DNA from: JBHHXR01 sp046757205
GTDB lineage: Bacteria; Pseudomonadota; Alphaproteobacteria; Rhodobacterales; Rhodobacteraceae
Direction of reading: 5' to 3'
Assembly: GCA_046757205.1 (NCBI GenBank)
Contig: JBHHXR010000186.1
Location: 1 to 7,461 of the forward strand
Length of the DNA stretch: 7,461 bases
Shown here: positions 1 to 6,259 of the stretch, piece by piece
Layout of the letters: each line of letters begins with the position of its first letter
How positions within the stretch are numbered: position 1 is the first letter of the stretch
The notes under the pieces: model-generated
The model's input: the letters and a program-made list of their open reading frames with translations, nothing else
What the model was told of the DNA's origin: nothing
Databases searched by the model: none
Made by a program: the position numbers and the translations under genes

Positions 1-163
1 GCGAGGTCCGGACCTCGCTGACGGTGATCGAGCGGTCGTCGAGATCGGGGTCGTGCAGGTCGCCGTGAACCAGCGCGTCCGACAGCGCGTGCCGGATCAG
101 CTCGCCGACGCGAAGCTGGCGCTGCGAAGGCGCCCTGCTTGCCGATCTGTGGTGACGGGTCAT
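1..163 (-). CDS. rbfA: Ribosome-binding factor A, N-terminal part (runs off left edge)
   Basis: RbfA binds the 30S subunit late in assembly, assists 16S rRNA 5'-end and helix 1 maturation, and acts in the cytoplasm. Only the first 54 codons are inside the window; the rest lies to the left. The visible protein starts MTRHHRSASRAPSQRQLRVG and continues through GELIRHALSDAL, a HDPDLDD stretch and SITVSEVRTS. This is the typical RbfA opening: a basic tail, then an SQRQLRVGE helix, then the first beta strand of the KH-like fold with ITVSEV. The start is the ATG on the minus strand at 163, preceded by an AAAGG-type ribosome-binding site a few bases upstream. It is divergent from dapB. The family call is from the N terminus only, so intactness of the remainder is unknown. 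Confidence 0.93.
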   Translation of the reverse strand, partial: MTRHHRSASRAPSQRQLRVGELIRHALSDALVHGDLHDPDLDDRSITVSEVRTS

Positions 164-280
164 GCCTAACCTTTCTCAGAGAGATGGCGGTTAAGTCAAA
201 CGCAAACGGATTGCAACGGGGCTTTGCCAATGCAGCGCGGGGCCGGTAAGGATTGCCCGGTGACTGCGGGAGGCGGGAGA
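164..280. promoter_or_regulatory. Divergent rbfA/dapB intergenic region
   Basis: These 117 bases lie between the two start codons and must carry both 5' leaders, unless a promoter lies inside a coding region. On the minus strand TTGACT at 199-194 is a good -35 hexamer for rbfA, but no convincing -10 sits 16-18 bases downstream. On the plus strand I find no hexamer pair worth calling for dapB. A small TCTC-A-GAGA symmetry lies at 174-182, just upstream of rbfA. No terminator or RNA gene is visible. The function as a promoter region is inferred from gene orientation, not from clear motifs. Confidence 0.4.
268..273 (+). promoter_or_regulatory. Ribosome-binding site deciding the dapB start
   Basis: GGGAGG lies 7 bases before the ATG at 281 and is a strong Shine-Dalgarno match. 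It decides the start against two in-frame upstream candidates, the TTG at 224 and the ATG at 230. Neither has a comparable site, and either would add 17-19 residues ahead of the conserved dinucleotide-binding strand. Confidence 0.75.
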
Positions 281-1090
281 ATGACGGATCAGTTGGCGAT
301 CGGGGTCTTGGGCGTGTCGGGGCGGATGGGCCGGATGCTGCTGCAGGCGATAGAGGAGAATGACGGGACCACGCTGGCCGGGGCGACCGAACGGCCGGGG
401 CATGACTGGATTGGCAGGGACCTGGGCGCCTGCCTGGGCGGGGCGGAGAACGGGATCATCGTTCGCGACGACCCGATCGAGGTATTTTCCGGGGTTCGGG
501 CGGTCGTCGATTTCACCACGCCGGCGGCAACGGCGGCGCACGCGGCGCTGGCGGCGCAGGCGCGCGCGGTGCACGTGATCGGCACCACCGGGCTGGAGGA
601 GGACGATCTGGCGAAAATCTCGGCCGCCGCGCGGCACGCGACCATCATCCGCGCTGGCAACATGAGCTTGGGCGTCAACCTGCTGGCGGTGCTGACGCAC
701 CGGGTGGCGGCGGCGCTGGACGAGGATTTCGATGTCGAGATCGTCGAGATGCACCATCATCACAAGGTCGATGCGCCATCGGGCACGGCGCTGATGCTGG
801 GCGAGGCGGCGGCCAAGGGGCGCGGCGTGAAGCTGGCCGACGTGGCCGACCGGGGCCGCGACGGGCAGACCGGCGCGCGGCGGCGCGGCGACATCGGGTT
901 CGCGGCGCTGCGCGGCGGTGACGTGGTGGGCGAGCATGACGTGATTTTCGCCGGGTCCGGCGAGCGCATCGTGCTGCGCCACATTGCGACCGACCGGATG
1001 ATATTCGCCCGCGGCGCCATCAAGGCGGCGCAGTGGGGGCAGAACCGCAAGCCCGGGGAATATTCGATGGTGGATGTGCTGGGGCTGTGA
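281..1090 (+). CDS. dapB: 4-hydroxy-tetrahydrodipicolinate reductase
   Basis: DapB reduces the DapA product with NAD(P)H to tetrahydrodipicolinate in the cytoplasm, the second committed step to diaminopimelate and lysine. The 269-residue protein has the family length. The Rossmann loop GVSGRMG is at 11-17. E37-R38 match the E. coli Glu-Arg pair that contacts the cofactor ribose or 2'-phosphate, which suggests use of both NADH and NADPH. GTTG is at 101-104 and GNMSLGVN at 126-133. The substrate site EMHHHHKVDAPSGTA spans 156-170, with H158 and K162 matching catalytic E. coli H159 and K163. The tail has GERIVLRH (227-234) and a C-terminal QWGQNRKPGEYSMVDVLGL segment. The ATG at 281 is chosen for its ribosome-binding site and family alignment. 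It is divergent from rbfA and convergent with smpB, so it is probably monocistronic. All key residues are present. Confidence 0.96.
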   Translation: MTDQLAIGVLGVSGRMGRMLLQAIEENDGTTLAGATERPGHDWIGRDLGACLGGAENGIIVRDDPIEVFSGVRAVVDFTTPAATAAHAALAAQARAVHVIGTTGLEEDDLAKISAAARHATIIRAGNMSLGVNLLAVLTHRVAAALDEDFDVEIVEMHHHHKVDAPSGTALMLGEAAAKGRGVKLADVADRGRDGQTGARRRGDIGFAALRGGDVVGEHDVIFAGSGERIVLRHIATDRMIFARGAIKAAQWGQNRKPGEYSMVDVLGL

Positions 1091-1103
1091 GGGCGGCGGC
1101 GGG

Positions 1104-1125
1104 GTCCCGGCGCGGGGGCCGGGAC
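1104..1125. terminator. GC-rich hairpin between convergent dapB and smpB, possible bidirectional terminator
   Basis: GTCCCGGC at 1104-1111 pairs perfectly with GCCGGGAC at 1118-1125, giving an 8-bp stem and a 6-base loop. It starts 13 bases after the dapB stop and lies 31 bases beyond the smpB stop on the other strand, so it could end transcripts from both sides. No run of T follows on either strand, so it is not a textbook intrinsic terminator. It could instead protect 3' ends or act with Rho. The stem is seen directly; the role is inferred from position. Confidence 0.45.
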
Positions 1126-1156
1126 GCGGTTGGTCAGGTCTTTGGGTGGGTAACCT

Positions 1157-1636
1157 TCAGCCGCGTTCGCGCATCAGCCGGGCCTTTTGCCGTTGCCAGT
1201 CGCGCTTTTTCTCGGTTTCGCGCTTGTCCTGCATCTTCTTGCCCTTGGCGATGCCGAGCAGCAGCTTGGCGATGCCCTTGGCGTTGAAATACAGTTTCAG
1301 CGGCACCAGCGTCATGCCCTCGCGGCCGGTGTTCTGCCACAGTCTGGACAATTCACGTTTGGAGACCAGAAGCTTGCGCCGCCGCCGTTCATCGTGGCCG
1401 AAGGATTTCGCCTGGGCGTAGGCCGGGATGTAGCTGTTGATCAGCCACAACTCGCCCTCTTCGACATTGGCGTAGCTCTCGGCGATCTGCGCCTTGCCCT
1501 GGCGCAGCGACTTCACCTCGGAGCCTTCGAGCACGATGCCGCATTCCAGCGTGTCCTCGATGAAGTAGTGATGCCGCGCCCGGCGGTTTTCGGCGACGGT
1601 TCTGGCGTTGGGGTCGGGCTTGCTGCGTGGCGCCAT
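1157..1636 (-). CDS. smpB: SsrA (tmRNA)-binding protein
   Basis: SmpB binds tmRNA and carries it into the empty A site of stalled ribosomes for trans-translation, which rescues the ribosome and tags the peptide for proteolysis. The 159 residues match the family length. Visible in order are a basic N terminus with AENRRARHHYFIEDTLECG (15-33), the OB-fold segment VLEGSEVKSLRQGKAQI (35-51) with its conserved GSEVKSLR, a central LINSYIPAYAQA, then HDERRRRKLLVSKREL (81-96). The basic C-terminal tail has GKKMQDKRETEKKRDWQRQK (132-151). This tail enters the mRNA channel in the decoding step. The start is only 4 bases after the dapA stop, and the preceding bases lack a good Shine-Dalgarno, so translation is probably coupled to dapA. 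The ssrA RNA gene itself is not in the window. Confidence 0.96.
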   Translation of the reverse strand: MAPRSKPDPNARTVAENRRARHHYFIEDTLECGIVLEGSEVKSLRQGKAQIAESYANVEEGELWLINSYIPAYAQAKSFGHDERRRRKLLVSKRELSRLWQNTGREGMTLVPLKLYFNAKGIAKLLLGIAKGKKMQDKRETEKKRDWQRQKARLMRERG

Positions 1637-1640
1637 CGCG

Positions 1641-2516
1641 TCAGTTGATCAGCCCGGCGTGGCGCATGGCACCTTCGATCTGGGCTCGCGTCTCCGGCAA
1701 TGCGCCGGTCAGCGGCGAGCGCACCTCCTCGCTGCATTTGCCGAGTACCGAGAGGCCGTATTTGGCGCCGACGACGCCGGGCTCGACGAAGATCGCGGTG
1801 TGCAGCGGCAGCAGGCGGTCCTGCAGTTCCAGCGCCCGTGCATAGTCGCCGGCCAGCGTCGCCTGCTGGAATTCGGCGCAGAGTTTCGGGGCGACGTTGG
1901 CGGTCACCGAGATGCAGCCGGTGCCGCCATGGGCGTTGAAGCCGAGCGCCGAGGCGTCCTCGCCGGAAAGCTGGATGAAATCCTTGCCACAGGTCTGGCG
2001 CTGGTGGCTGACCCGGGTGATGTCGCCGGTGGCGTCCTTGACGCCGATGATGCGCGGCAGTTGCGACAGTTCGCCCATGGTGGCGGGCAGCATGTCGATC
2101 ACCGAGCGGCCGGGGATGTTGTAGATGATGATCGGCAGGGTGCAGCAATCGTGCAGTGCCCGGTAATGGGCGATCAGGCCGCGTTGCGTGGGTTTGTTGT
2201 AATAGGGCGTGACGACGAGCGCGGCGTCGGCGCCGACCTCCTCGGCGAATTGGATCAGGCCGATTGACTCGCGCGTGTTGTTCGAGCCTGCCCCGGCGAT
2301 CACCGGGATGCGGCCGGCCGCCGTCTCGACAACGATGCGCACGACCTCGCGGTGCTCCTCGTGGCTGAGCGTCGGCGATTCGCCGGTGGTGCCGACCGCG
2401 ACGAGGCCGTGGCTGCCTTCGGCGACATGCCATTCGACCAGCGCTTTCAGTGTCTTCTCATCGATCTTGCCGTCGGTGAATGGGGTAACGAGTGCGGGTA
2501 TCGAACCTTTGAACAT
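1641..2516 (-). CDS. dapA: 4-hydroxy-tetrahydrodipicolinate synthase
   Basis: DapA condenses pyruvate with aspartate semialdehyde, the first committed step to diaminopimelate and lysine, through a Schiff base on a TIM-barrel enzyme. The 291-residue protein has the normal length. GTTGE at 42-46 includes the proton-relay Thr (T43/T44). YYNKP begins at 105. IYNIPGR at 131-137 carries catalytic Y132 and the carboxylate-binding R137. K160 in GVKDATGD is the Schiff-base lysine. GTGCISVTAN is at 199-208. Residues matching the E. coli lysine-inhibition site are present as S47, H52, H55, N79, E83 and Y105, with P48 in place of Ala49. Feedback inhibition by lysine is therefore plausible. The ATG at 2516 is chosen over an in-frame ATG at 2603 because it has a GGAGA site and begins MFKGS like the family. 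It is the first gene of a dapA-smpB operon. Confidence 0.96.
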   Translation of the reverse strand: MFKGSIPALVTPFTDGKIDEKTLKALVEWHVAEGSHGLVAVGTTGESPTLSHEEHREVVRIVVETAAGRIPVIAGAGSNNTRESIGLIQFAEEVGADAALVVTPYYNKPTQRGLIAHYRALHDCCTLPIIIYNIPGRSVIDMLPATMGELSQLPRIIGVKDATGDITRVSHQRQTCGKDFIQLSGEDASALGFNAHGGTGCISVTANVAPKLCAEFQQATLAGDYARALELQDRLLPLHTAIFVEPGVVGAKYGLSVLGKCSEEVRSPLTGALPETRAQIEGAMRHAGLIN

Positions 2517-2522
2517 GGCACG

Positions 2523-2527
2523 TCTCC
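2523..2527 (-). promoter_or_regulatory. Ribosome-binding site deciding the dapA start
   Basis: Read on the minus strand this is GGAGA, 6 bases before the ATG at 2516. It supports this start over the in-frame ATG at 2603. The longer version would add 29 residues that are unlike DapA, and I see no comparable site before it. Confidence 0.7.
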
Positions 2528-2574
2528 GATGAGGTATTGTTTCGCCGGGCGCTGGCGGGACCTGTGGCGGCGCG

Positions 2575-2603
2575 ACACTACCGGTGAATTTGTCGCTCCA
2601 CAA
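2575..2603 (-). promoter_or_regulatory. Candidate sigma-70-type promoter for dapA-smpB
   Basis: On the minus strand TTGTGG (2603-2598) and TAGTGT (2580-2575) are separated by exactly 17 bases. Each matches three of six consensus positions, so this is a weak prediction based mainly on spacing and location. It would give a leader of about 50 bases before the dapA ATG. The -35 hexamer overlaps the inverted repeat at 2593-2611. Confidence 0.28.
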
Positions 2604-2611
2604 GCGAGCGA
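2593..2611. repeat. Inverted repeat TCGCTC-N7-GAGCGA in the dapA/slt spacer
   Basis: TCGCTC (2593-2598) and GAGCGA (2606-2611) form a perfect 6-bp inverted repeat with a 7-base centre. An overlapping TCGCT/AGCGA pairing with a 5-base centre (2593-2607) is also possible. It sits midway in the divergent spacer and covers the candidate dapA -35 box, a place where an operator could affect both directions. A 6-bp repeat can arise by chance in GC-rich DNA, so an operator role is only a suggestion. Confidence 0.35.
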
Positions 2612-2614
2612 TTC

Positions 2615-2643
2615 GAGACGACAGTGTGATTCTCTGCTATAAG
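2615..2643 (+). promoter_or_regulatory. Candidate promoter for the lytic transglycosylase gene
   Basis: TATAAG at 2638-2643 is the best -10-like hexamer in the spacer, matching five of six consensus positions. GAGACG at 2615-2620 lies 17 bases upstream and matches only the central GAC of the -35 consensus. Transcription would begin near 2650, leaving a leader of roughly 43 bases before the TTG start. It lies back to back with the candidate dapA promoter. Confidence 0.4.
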
Positions 2644-2677
2644 GCATCTCCTGGGGGCGCACCACGGGATCGGGCAG

Positions 2678-2683
2678 TAAGGG
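2678..2683 (+). promoter_or_regulatory. Ribosome-binding site for the TTG-initiated transglycosylase
   Basis: TAAGGG lies 9 bases before the TTG at 2693. It supports this non-ATG start, because the next in-frame ATG (codon 20) would fall inside the signal peptide and destroy it. Confidence 0.55.
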
Positions 2684-2692
2684 TTCGGGCAG

Positions 2693-4681
2693 TTGGAACG
2701 CAGCAAATTCGGTTTTCGGGTGGCCCTCGCGGGCCTCCTTTTGTTGACAATGCTTTCATTGCCGCGCCTCGTGGCGCCGGTGGCCGCTTCCACCGACAGC
2801 GGAGACCGGTTTGCGCGCGCGCTGGCGGCGGCGCACAACGGCGACTGGGACAAGGCCCGGATGCTCGCCGCGGGCGCGGGCGATCCGGTTGCCGTGCGCA
2901 TAATCGAATGGATACGGCTGCGCGACGGCGGCGCGCTGTGGCCCGACTACGTGCGCTTTCTGTCAAATCACGGCGACTGGCCGGGCCTGAAACGGATGCG
3001 CGCGCGCGCCGAGCAGGCAATGCCGGCGGGACTGCCGCCGCGCACGGTCAAGGATTTCTTCGGCGACAGCAACCCGCAGACCGGGACCGGCGTGTTGCGG
3101 CTGGCGGCGGCATTGGCGGTGGAGGGCCGTAGCGATGAGGCCGACGCGATGGTCGTCGGGGCCTGGAAGACGATGGTGCTGTCGGACTGGGAGCGCAACG
3201 CTTTCCTTGCCCAGCATGGCAAGTTGCTGAAACCCCACCACGAGGCGCGGATGGATACCGCGCTCTGGCAGGGCCGGGTTGCCGAAGCCAAGCTGATGCG
3301 GCCGCTGGTCGGCTCCGGCTGGCGGGCGCTGGCCGACGCAAGGCTCGCCCTGCGCAGGAAGTCTCGTGGCGTCGACAGGCTGATCGCGGCGGTGCCGGCG
3401 AAGCTGCGGAACGACCCGGGGCTGGCCTACGAACGCTTCCTGTGGCGGTTGCGCAAGGGCAAGGCGGCGACGGCGGAAGCCCTGCTGGTGGAACGCAGCG
3501 ACAGCGAAGAGAGCCTCGGGCGGCCTGCCGTCTGGGCGCCGCAGCGGCGGATAATCGCCCGAAACGTGCTGCGCCGCGGCGATGTGGAACGGGCCTACCT
3601 GCTGGCGAGCCGGCATCGTCTGAAACCGCGCGACGGATGGAATTACGCCGATCTGGAGTGGCTGGCGGGCTGGATCGCGCTGCGCCGGATGAACGCGCCG
3701 GAGAAAGCCGCAGCGCATTTCCAGAACTTCCGGGCGGCGGTGGAGACACCGATCTCGATCGGCCGCGCGGGCTACTGGCTGGGGCGTGCCTGGGAAGCCG
3801 CCGGCGAAAGCGACAAGGCGCGCGAGGCCTACGGGCTGGGCGCCACCTACCAGACCAGTTTCTACGGGCTGCTGGCGGCGGAGCGTGCCGGTCTGCCAAC
3901 CGACGATTCCATCGCCGGCTCCGGCACCCAGCCCGACTGGCGCGGCGCGCCGTTCCTCAGGCTCGACGCGGTGCGCGGCGCGCTGTTGTTCAGCGAGGCC
4001 GGCGAGCCCGGTTACACCGAGTGGTTCCTGTCGCACGTGGCCGAGACGATGCCGGTGGCCGACCGGTTGAGGCTGGCGAAACTGGCGGTCGACATCGGCC
4101 GGGGACACGCCGCCGTGGCGATCGGCAAGTTCGCCGCGAGGCGGCGGGAAATCCTGCCCGGCGCCTACTATCCCGTGACCGATCTGGCCCGCGTCGCCGA
4201 GGCGGTGGAGCCGGCGCTGGCGCTGGCCATCGCCCGGCAGGAAAGCGAGTTCAACACCGACGCGGTCAGCTCCGCCGGGGCGCGCGGGCTGATGCAGGTG
4301 ATGCCGCGCACGGCGCGGCACATCTCGAAGGAACTGGGCATTGCCTATTCGAGGTCCGCCCTGACGGAGGACTGGAAGTACAACGCGCGCCTCGGCACCG
4401 CTTACCTCGCGGAGTTGATGAAACGCTACGACGGCGCGATCGTGCTGGTGGCGGCCGCCTATAACGCCGGGCCGTCGCGGGTGAACGGCTGGATCCAGGA
4501 TTTCGGCGACCCGCGCAGCGCCTCGGTCGATACCGTCGACTGGATCGAGACGATCCCGTTCGCCGAAACGCGGAACTATGTGCAGCGCGTGGTGGAGTCG
4601 CTGCATGTCTACCGGGCGCGGCTCAACGGCCACGCCGAACCGCTGCGTCTGCATGCCGTGATGTCGGGCAAGAACCGGTAG
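2693..4681 (+). CDS. slt: Soluble lytic murein transglycosylase, periplasmic (GH23, Slt type)
   Basis: The enzyme cleaves the MurNAc-GlcNAc glycan bond of peptidoglycan and leaves 1,6-anhydromuramyl ends, acting in the periplasm in wall turnover and remodelling. It has 662 residues, close to E. coli Slt70. An N-terminal signal peptide is visible: basic residues 3-9, a hydrophobic core around 11-23, and a likely signal peptidase I site after A32. Residues of about 35-480 are an alpha-helical superhelix of Slt type, with YWLGRAWEAAGE from 361 and FYGLLAAERAG from 390. The catalytic domain begins near 500: QES with catalytic E517, GLMQVMP at 532-538, AYNAGPSRVNGW from 589, and ETRNYVQRV from 625. 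The start is TTG, supported by a ribosome-binding site and the signal peptide. It is divergent from dapA and convergent with the transporter gene. The GH23 assignment is secure; the exact subtype name is less so. Confidence 0.93.
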   Translation: MERSKFGFRVALAGLLLLTMLSLPRLVAPVAASTDSGDRFARALAAAHNGDWDKARMLAAGAGDPVAVRIIEWIRLRDGGALWPDYVRFLSNHGDWPGLKRMRARAEQAMPAGLPPRTVKDFFGDSNPQTGTGVLRLAAALAVEGRSDEADAMVVGAWKTMVLSDWERNAFLAQHGKLLKPHHEARMDTALWQGRVAEAKLMRPLVGSGWRALADARLALRRKSRGVDRLIAAVPAKLRNDPGLAYERFLWRLRKGKAATAEALLVERSDSEESLGRPAVWAPQRRIIARNVLRRGDVERAYLLASRHRLKPRDGWNYADLEWLAGWIALRRMNAPEKAAAHFQNFRAAVETPISIGRAGYWLGRAWEAAGESDKAREAYGLGATYQTSFYGLLAAERAGLPTDDSIAGSGTQPDWRGAPFLRLDAVRGALLFSEAGEPGYTEWFLSHVAETMPVADRLRLAKLAVDIGRGHAAVAIGKFAARRREILPGAYYPVTDLARVAEAVEPALALAIARQESEFNTDAVSSAGARGLMQVMPRTARHISKELGIAYSRSALTEDWKYNARLGTAYLAELMKRYDGAIVLVAAAYNAGPSRVNGWIQDFGDPRSASVDTVDWIETIPFAETRNYVQRVVESLHVYRARLNGHAEPLRLHAVMSGKNR

Positions 4682-4715
4682 TATTCTTGCGCGACCCCGG
4701 GCCTCGCCCCCGCGC

Positions 4716-5582
4716 CTACTGCGGCTGGCGTTCCCGCCACAGGGTGTAGACGCCGGCGAAGACCGTGATCGCCGCCCCCAGTATCGTCCACGCCGCGAGC
4801 GTCTCGCCGAACACCGCGATGCCGTAGCCCGCGGCGAATACCAGTTGCAGGTAGGCGAAGGGCTGCACGGAGGAGGCTTCGGCCACCTCGTAGGCCTTGA
4901 TCAGCAGGTAATGCCCGCTCGCCGATGACAGGCAGAGCGCCGCCATCCACCACCAGTCGGAGCCCTGCGGTGGCTGCCACAGGAACGGGCCGATGACGGT
5001 GATGGCGGCGGCGCCGGACACGCCGGTCCAGAAGAAGCTGGTTTCGGCGCGGTCCCTGCGGGCGGCCAGGCGGGTCAGAAGACCATAGGCGGCGAAGCCG
5101 GCGGCCGCGACGAGCGGGATCAGCGCCTCGGGGCTGAACACGCGGATGCCGGGGCGCAGGATGACCAGCACGCCGACGAAGCCGGCGGCAATGGCGCTCC
5201 AGCGCCGCCAGCCCACCCTCTCGCCGAGAACCGGGCCGGACAGCGCCGCTATGATCAGCGGATAGCTGGCGAAGATCGCGTGGGTCTCGATCAGGCCGAG
5301 CAGCGTGAAGGCGAGCACGGTGACCCAGATTTCGCCAACCAGCAGCACGCCGCGGACGATGTGCAGGAACGGCTGCGAGGTCCGCGCCACCCGGGCGATG
5401 CCGCCGCCGCGCGCCGCCGCCAGCGCCACCACGAAGACGGCGAAGAACCAGTAGCGGATCATCACGATCGTCGGCACGTTGTAGGTGCCGGCGAGATAGC
5501 GCGAGATGCCGTCCTGCGTGGCGAAGACGAAGGTCGTCGCGATCATCAGGAGAATGCCGAGGCGGGGATTGGATTCGCTCAC
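4716..5582 (-). CDS. DMT-superfamily transporter with two EamA domains
   Basis: This is an inner-membrane drug/metabolite exporter-type protein of 288 residues with about ten predicted hydrophobic helices, built as two EamA repeats. Helix 1 is at about 8-28, with FATQDGISRYL following it. The first repeat ends with the family signature SGPVLGERVGWRRW (115-128), and the second with FGETLAAWTILGAAI (258-272). A GFAAYGLLTRLAARRDR stretch opens the second half. The substrate cannot be read from the sequence; relatives export amino acids, nucleosides or other metabolites. The start is GTG at 5582, whose GTGA overlaps the TGA stop of mnmD by 4 bases. A GGGGAAG-like site precedes it inside mnmD, so the two are translationally coupled. 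The upstream in-frame open sequence to 6035 is antisense-like and overlaps mnmD in another frame, so I exclude it. It is convergent with slt, 34 bases between stops. Confidence 0.9.
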   Translation of the reverse strand: MSESNPRLGILLMIATTFVFATQDGISRYLAGTYNVPTIVMIRYWFFAVFVVALAAARGGGIARVARTSQPFLHIVRGVLLVGEIWVTVLAFTLLGLIETHAIFASYPLIIAALSGPVLGERVGWRRWSAIAAGFVGVLVILRPGIRVFSPEALIPLVAAAGFAAYGLLTRLAARRDRAETSFFWTGVSGAAAITVIGPFLWQPPQGSDWWWMAALCLSSASGHYLLIKAYEVAEASSVQPFAYLQLVFAAGYGIAVFGETLAAWTILGAAITVFAGVYTLWRERQPQ

Positions 5583-6259
5583 GCCAGCTTCCCCGTGCTC
5601 ATGTGCCGCTTCGAGGCGTACCCCGGCGCCCGGGTGACCGTGAAGCCGGCATCCGACAGGGCGCGGCGCACGCGGCCCGCCGCGGTGTAAGTGGCGAAGG
5701 TTCCGCCCGGCGCCGTGTGCGCGGCCACGGCGCGCATCAGGCCCGGCGTCCACATTTCGGGGTTTTTCGCCGGAGCAAAGCCGTCGAGGAACCAGGCGTC
5801 GGCGCTTTCCCCCCAGGCCGGGACGGTCCGCCGCGCGTCGCCGATCACCAGGCGGAAGTCGAGCGTGGCGGCGCGAAACCGGGTCGCGCCGCCGTGCAGT
5901 CCGGCGAGCAGCCGCGCCGCGCGCCCCGAAAGCCCGCCCCAGCGCCCGAGCGCGCGCGCCATGTCTTCCGGCTCCATGGGAAAGGCCTCGAAACCGGTGA
6001 ACCGGAGCCGGGTGGAAAACCCGCTCGCTTCCCACGCCGTCCAGGCCACCAGCAGGTTGAGCCCGGTGCCGAAACCCAGTTCGGCGATGTGAAAGCCCTC
6101 GACGAACCGCTCCGGCAGGCGGTTTCCCGCCAGAAACACGTGCCGGCTCTCGGCGCGCCCGTCACGGGCGGAATAATACGGATCGCCGAAACGCCGCGAC
6201 ACCGGCACGCCGCCGTCGCGCCAGATCACTCCAGCCTTTTGCGCCTGGTCCCGATCCAT
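5579..6259 (-). CDS. mnmD: tRNA 5-methylaminomethyl-2-thiouridine methyltransferase (MnmC methyltransferase domain as a single protein)
   Basis: It uses S-adenosylmethionine to methylate nm5(s2)U at the wobble position of certain tRNAs to mnm5(s2)U, in the cytoplasm. It has 226 residues, about the length of the N-terminal methyltransferase half of E. coli MnmC, and no oxidase half follows. GVPVSRRFGDPYYS lies at 17-30 and VFLAGNRLPERF at 41-52. SAM motif I, IAELGFGTGLN, is at 58-68. The signature DAWFLDGFAPAKNPEMW is at 154-170, and PGGTFATYTAAGRVRRAL at 184-201. The end, YASKRHMSTGKL, resembles the K-R-x-M end of the domain in MnmC. The start is the ATG at 6259; its ribosome-binding site is weak. 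It heads an operon with the EamA transporter and is divergent from a MnmC-oxidase-like gene. Confidence 0.93.
   Translation of the reverse strand: MDRDQAQKAGVIWRDGGVPVSRRFGDPYYSARDGRAESRHVFLAGNRLPERFVEGFHIAELGFGTGLNLLVAWTAWEASGFSTRLRFTGFEAFPMEPEDMARALGRWGGLSGRAARLLAGLHGGATRFRAATLDFRLVIGDARRTVPAWGESADAWFLDGFAPAKNPEMWTPGLMRAVAAHTAPGGTFATYTAAGRVRRALSDAGFTVTRAPGYASKRHMSTGKLA

Noticed and set aside
191..982. A 263-codon minus-strand frame opposite dapB
   Set aside because: The translation is rich in Arg, His and Gln with no family resemblance; DapB on the plus strand is certain.
2517..2603. A 29-codon N-terminal extension of dapA
   Set aside because: DapA proteins begin with the MFKGS-type strand; the extension has no ribosome-binding site and covers the likely promoter region.
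3442..4464. A 340-codon plus-strand frame inside the transglycosylase gene
   Set aside because: It is an alternative frame of a well-supported gene, is rich in Arg and Gly, and has no domain.
2963..4654. A 563-codon open frame on the minus strand, antisense to the lytic transglycosylase gene
   Set aside because: Its product is rich in Arg, Pro, Gln and His with no recognisable domain, while the plus strand carries a clear Slt protein. Long antisense frames are expected where third codon positions are nearly all G or C.
4682..4715. Possible terminator between the transglycosylase and transporter genes
   Set aside because: The only pairings are GCGCG/CGCGC with a 17-base loop or a 4-bp GGGC/GCCC stem. 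Neither is stable enough, and no T-run follows, so I do not call one.
5583..6035. A 151-codon N-terminal extension of the EamA transporter
   Set aside because: It overlaps mnmD in another frame, has no transmembrane or domain character, and the GTG at 5582 places the protein exactly at the usual start of the family.
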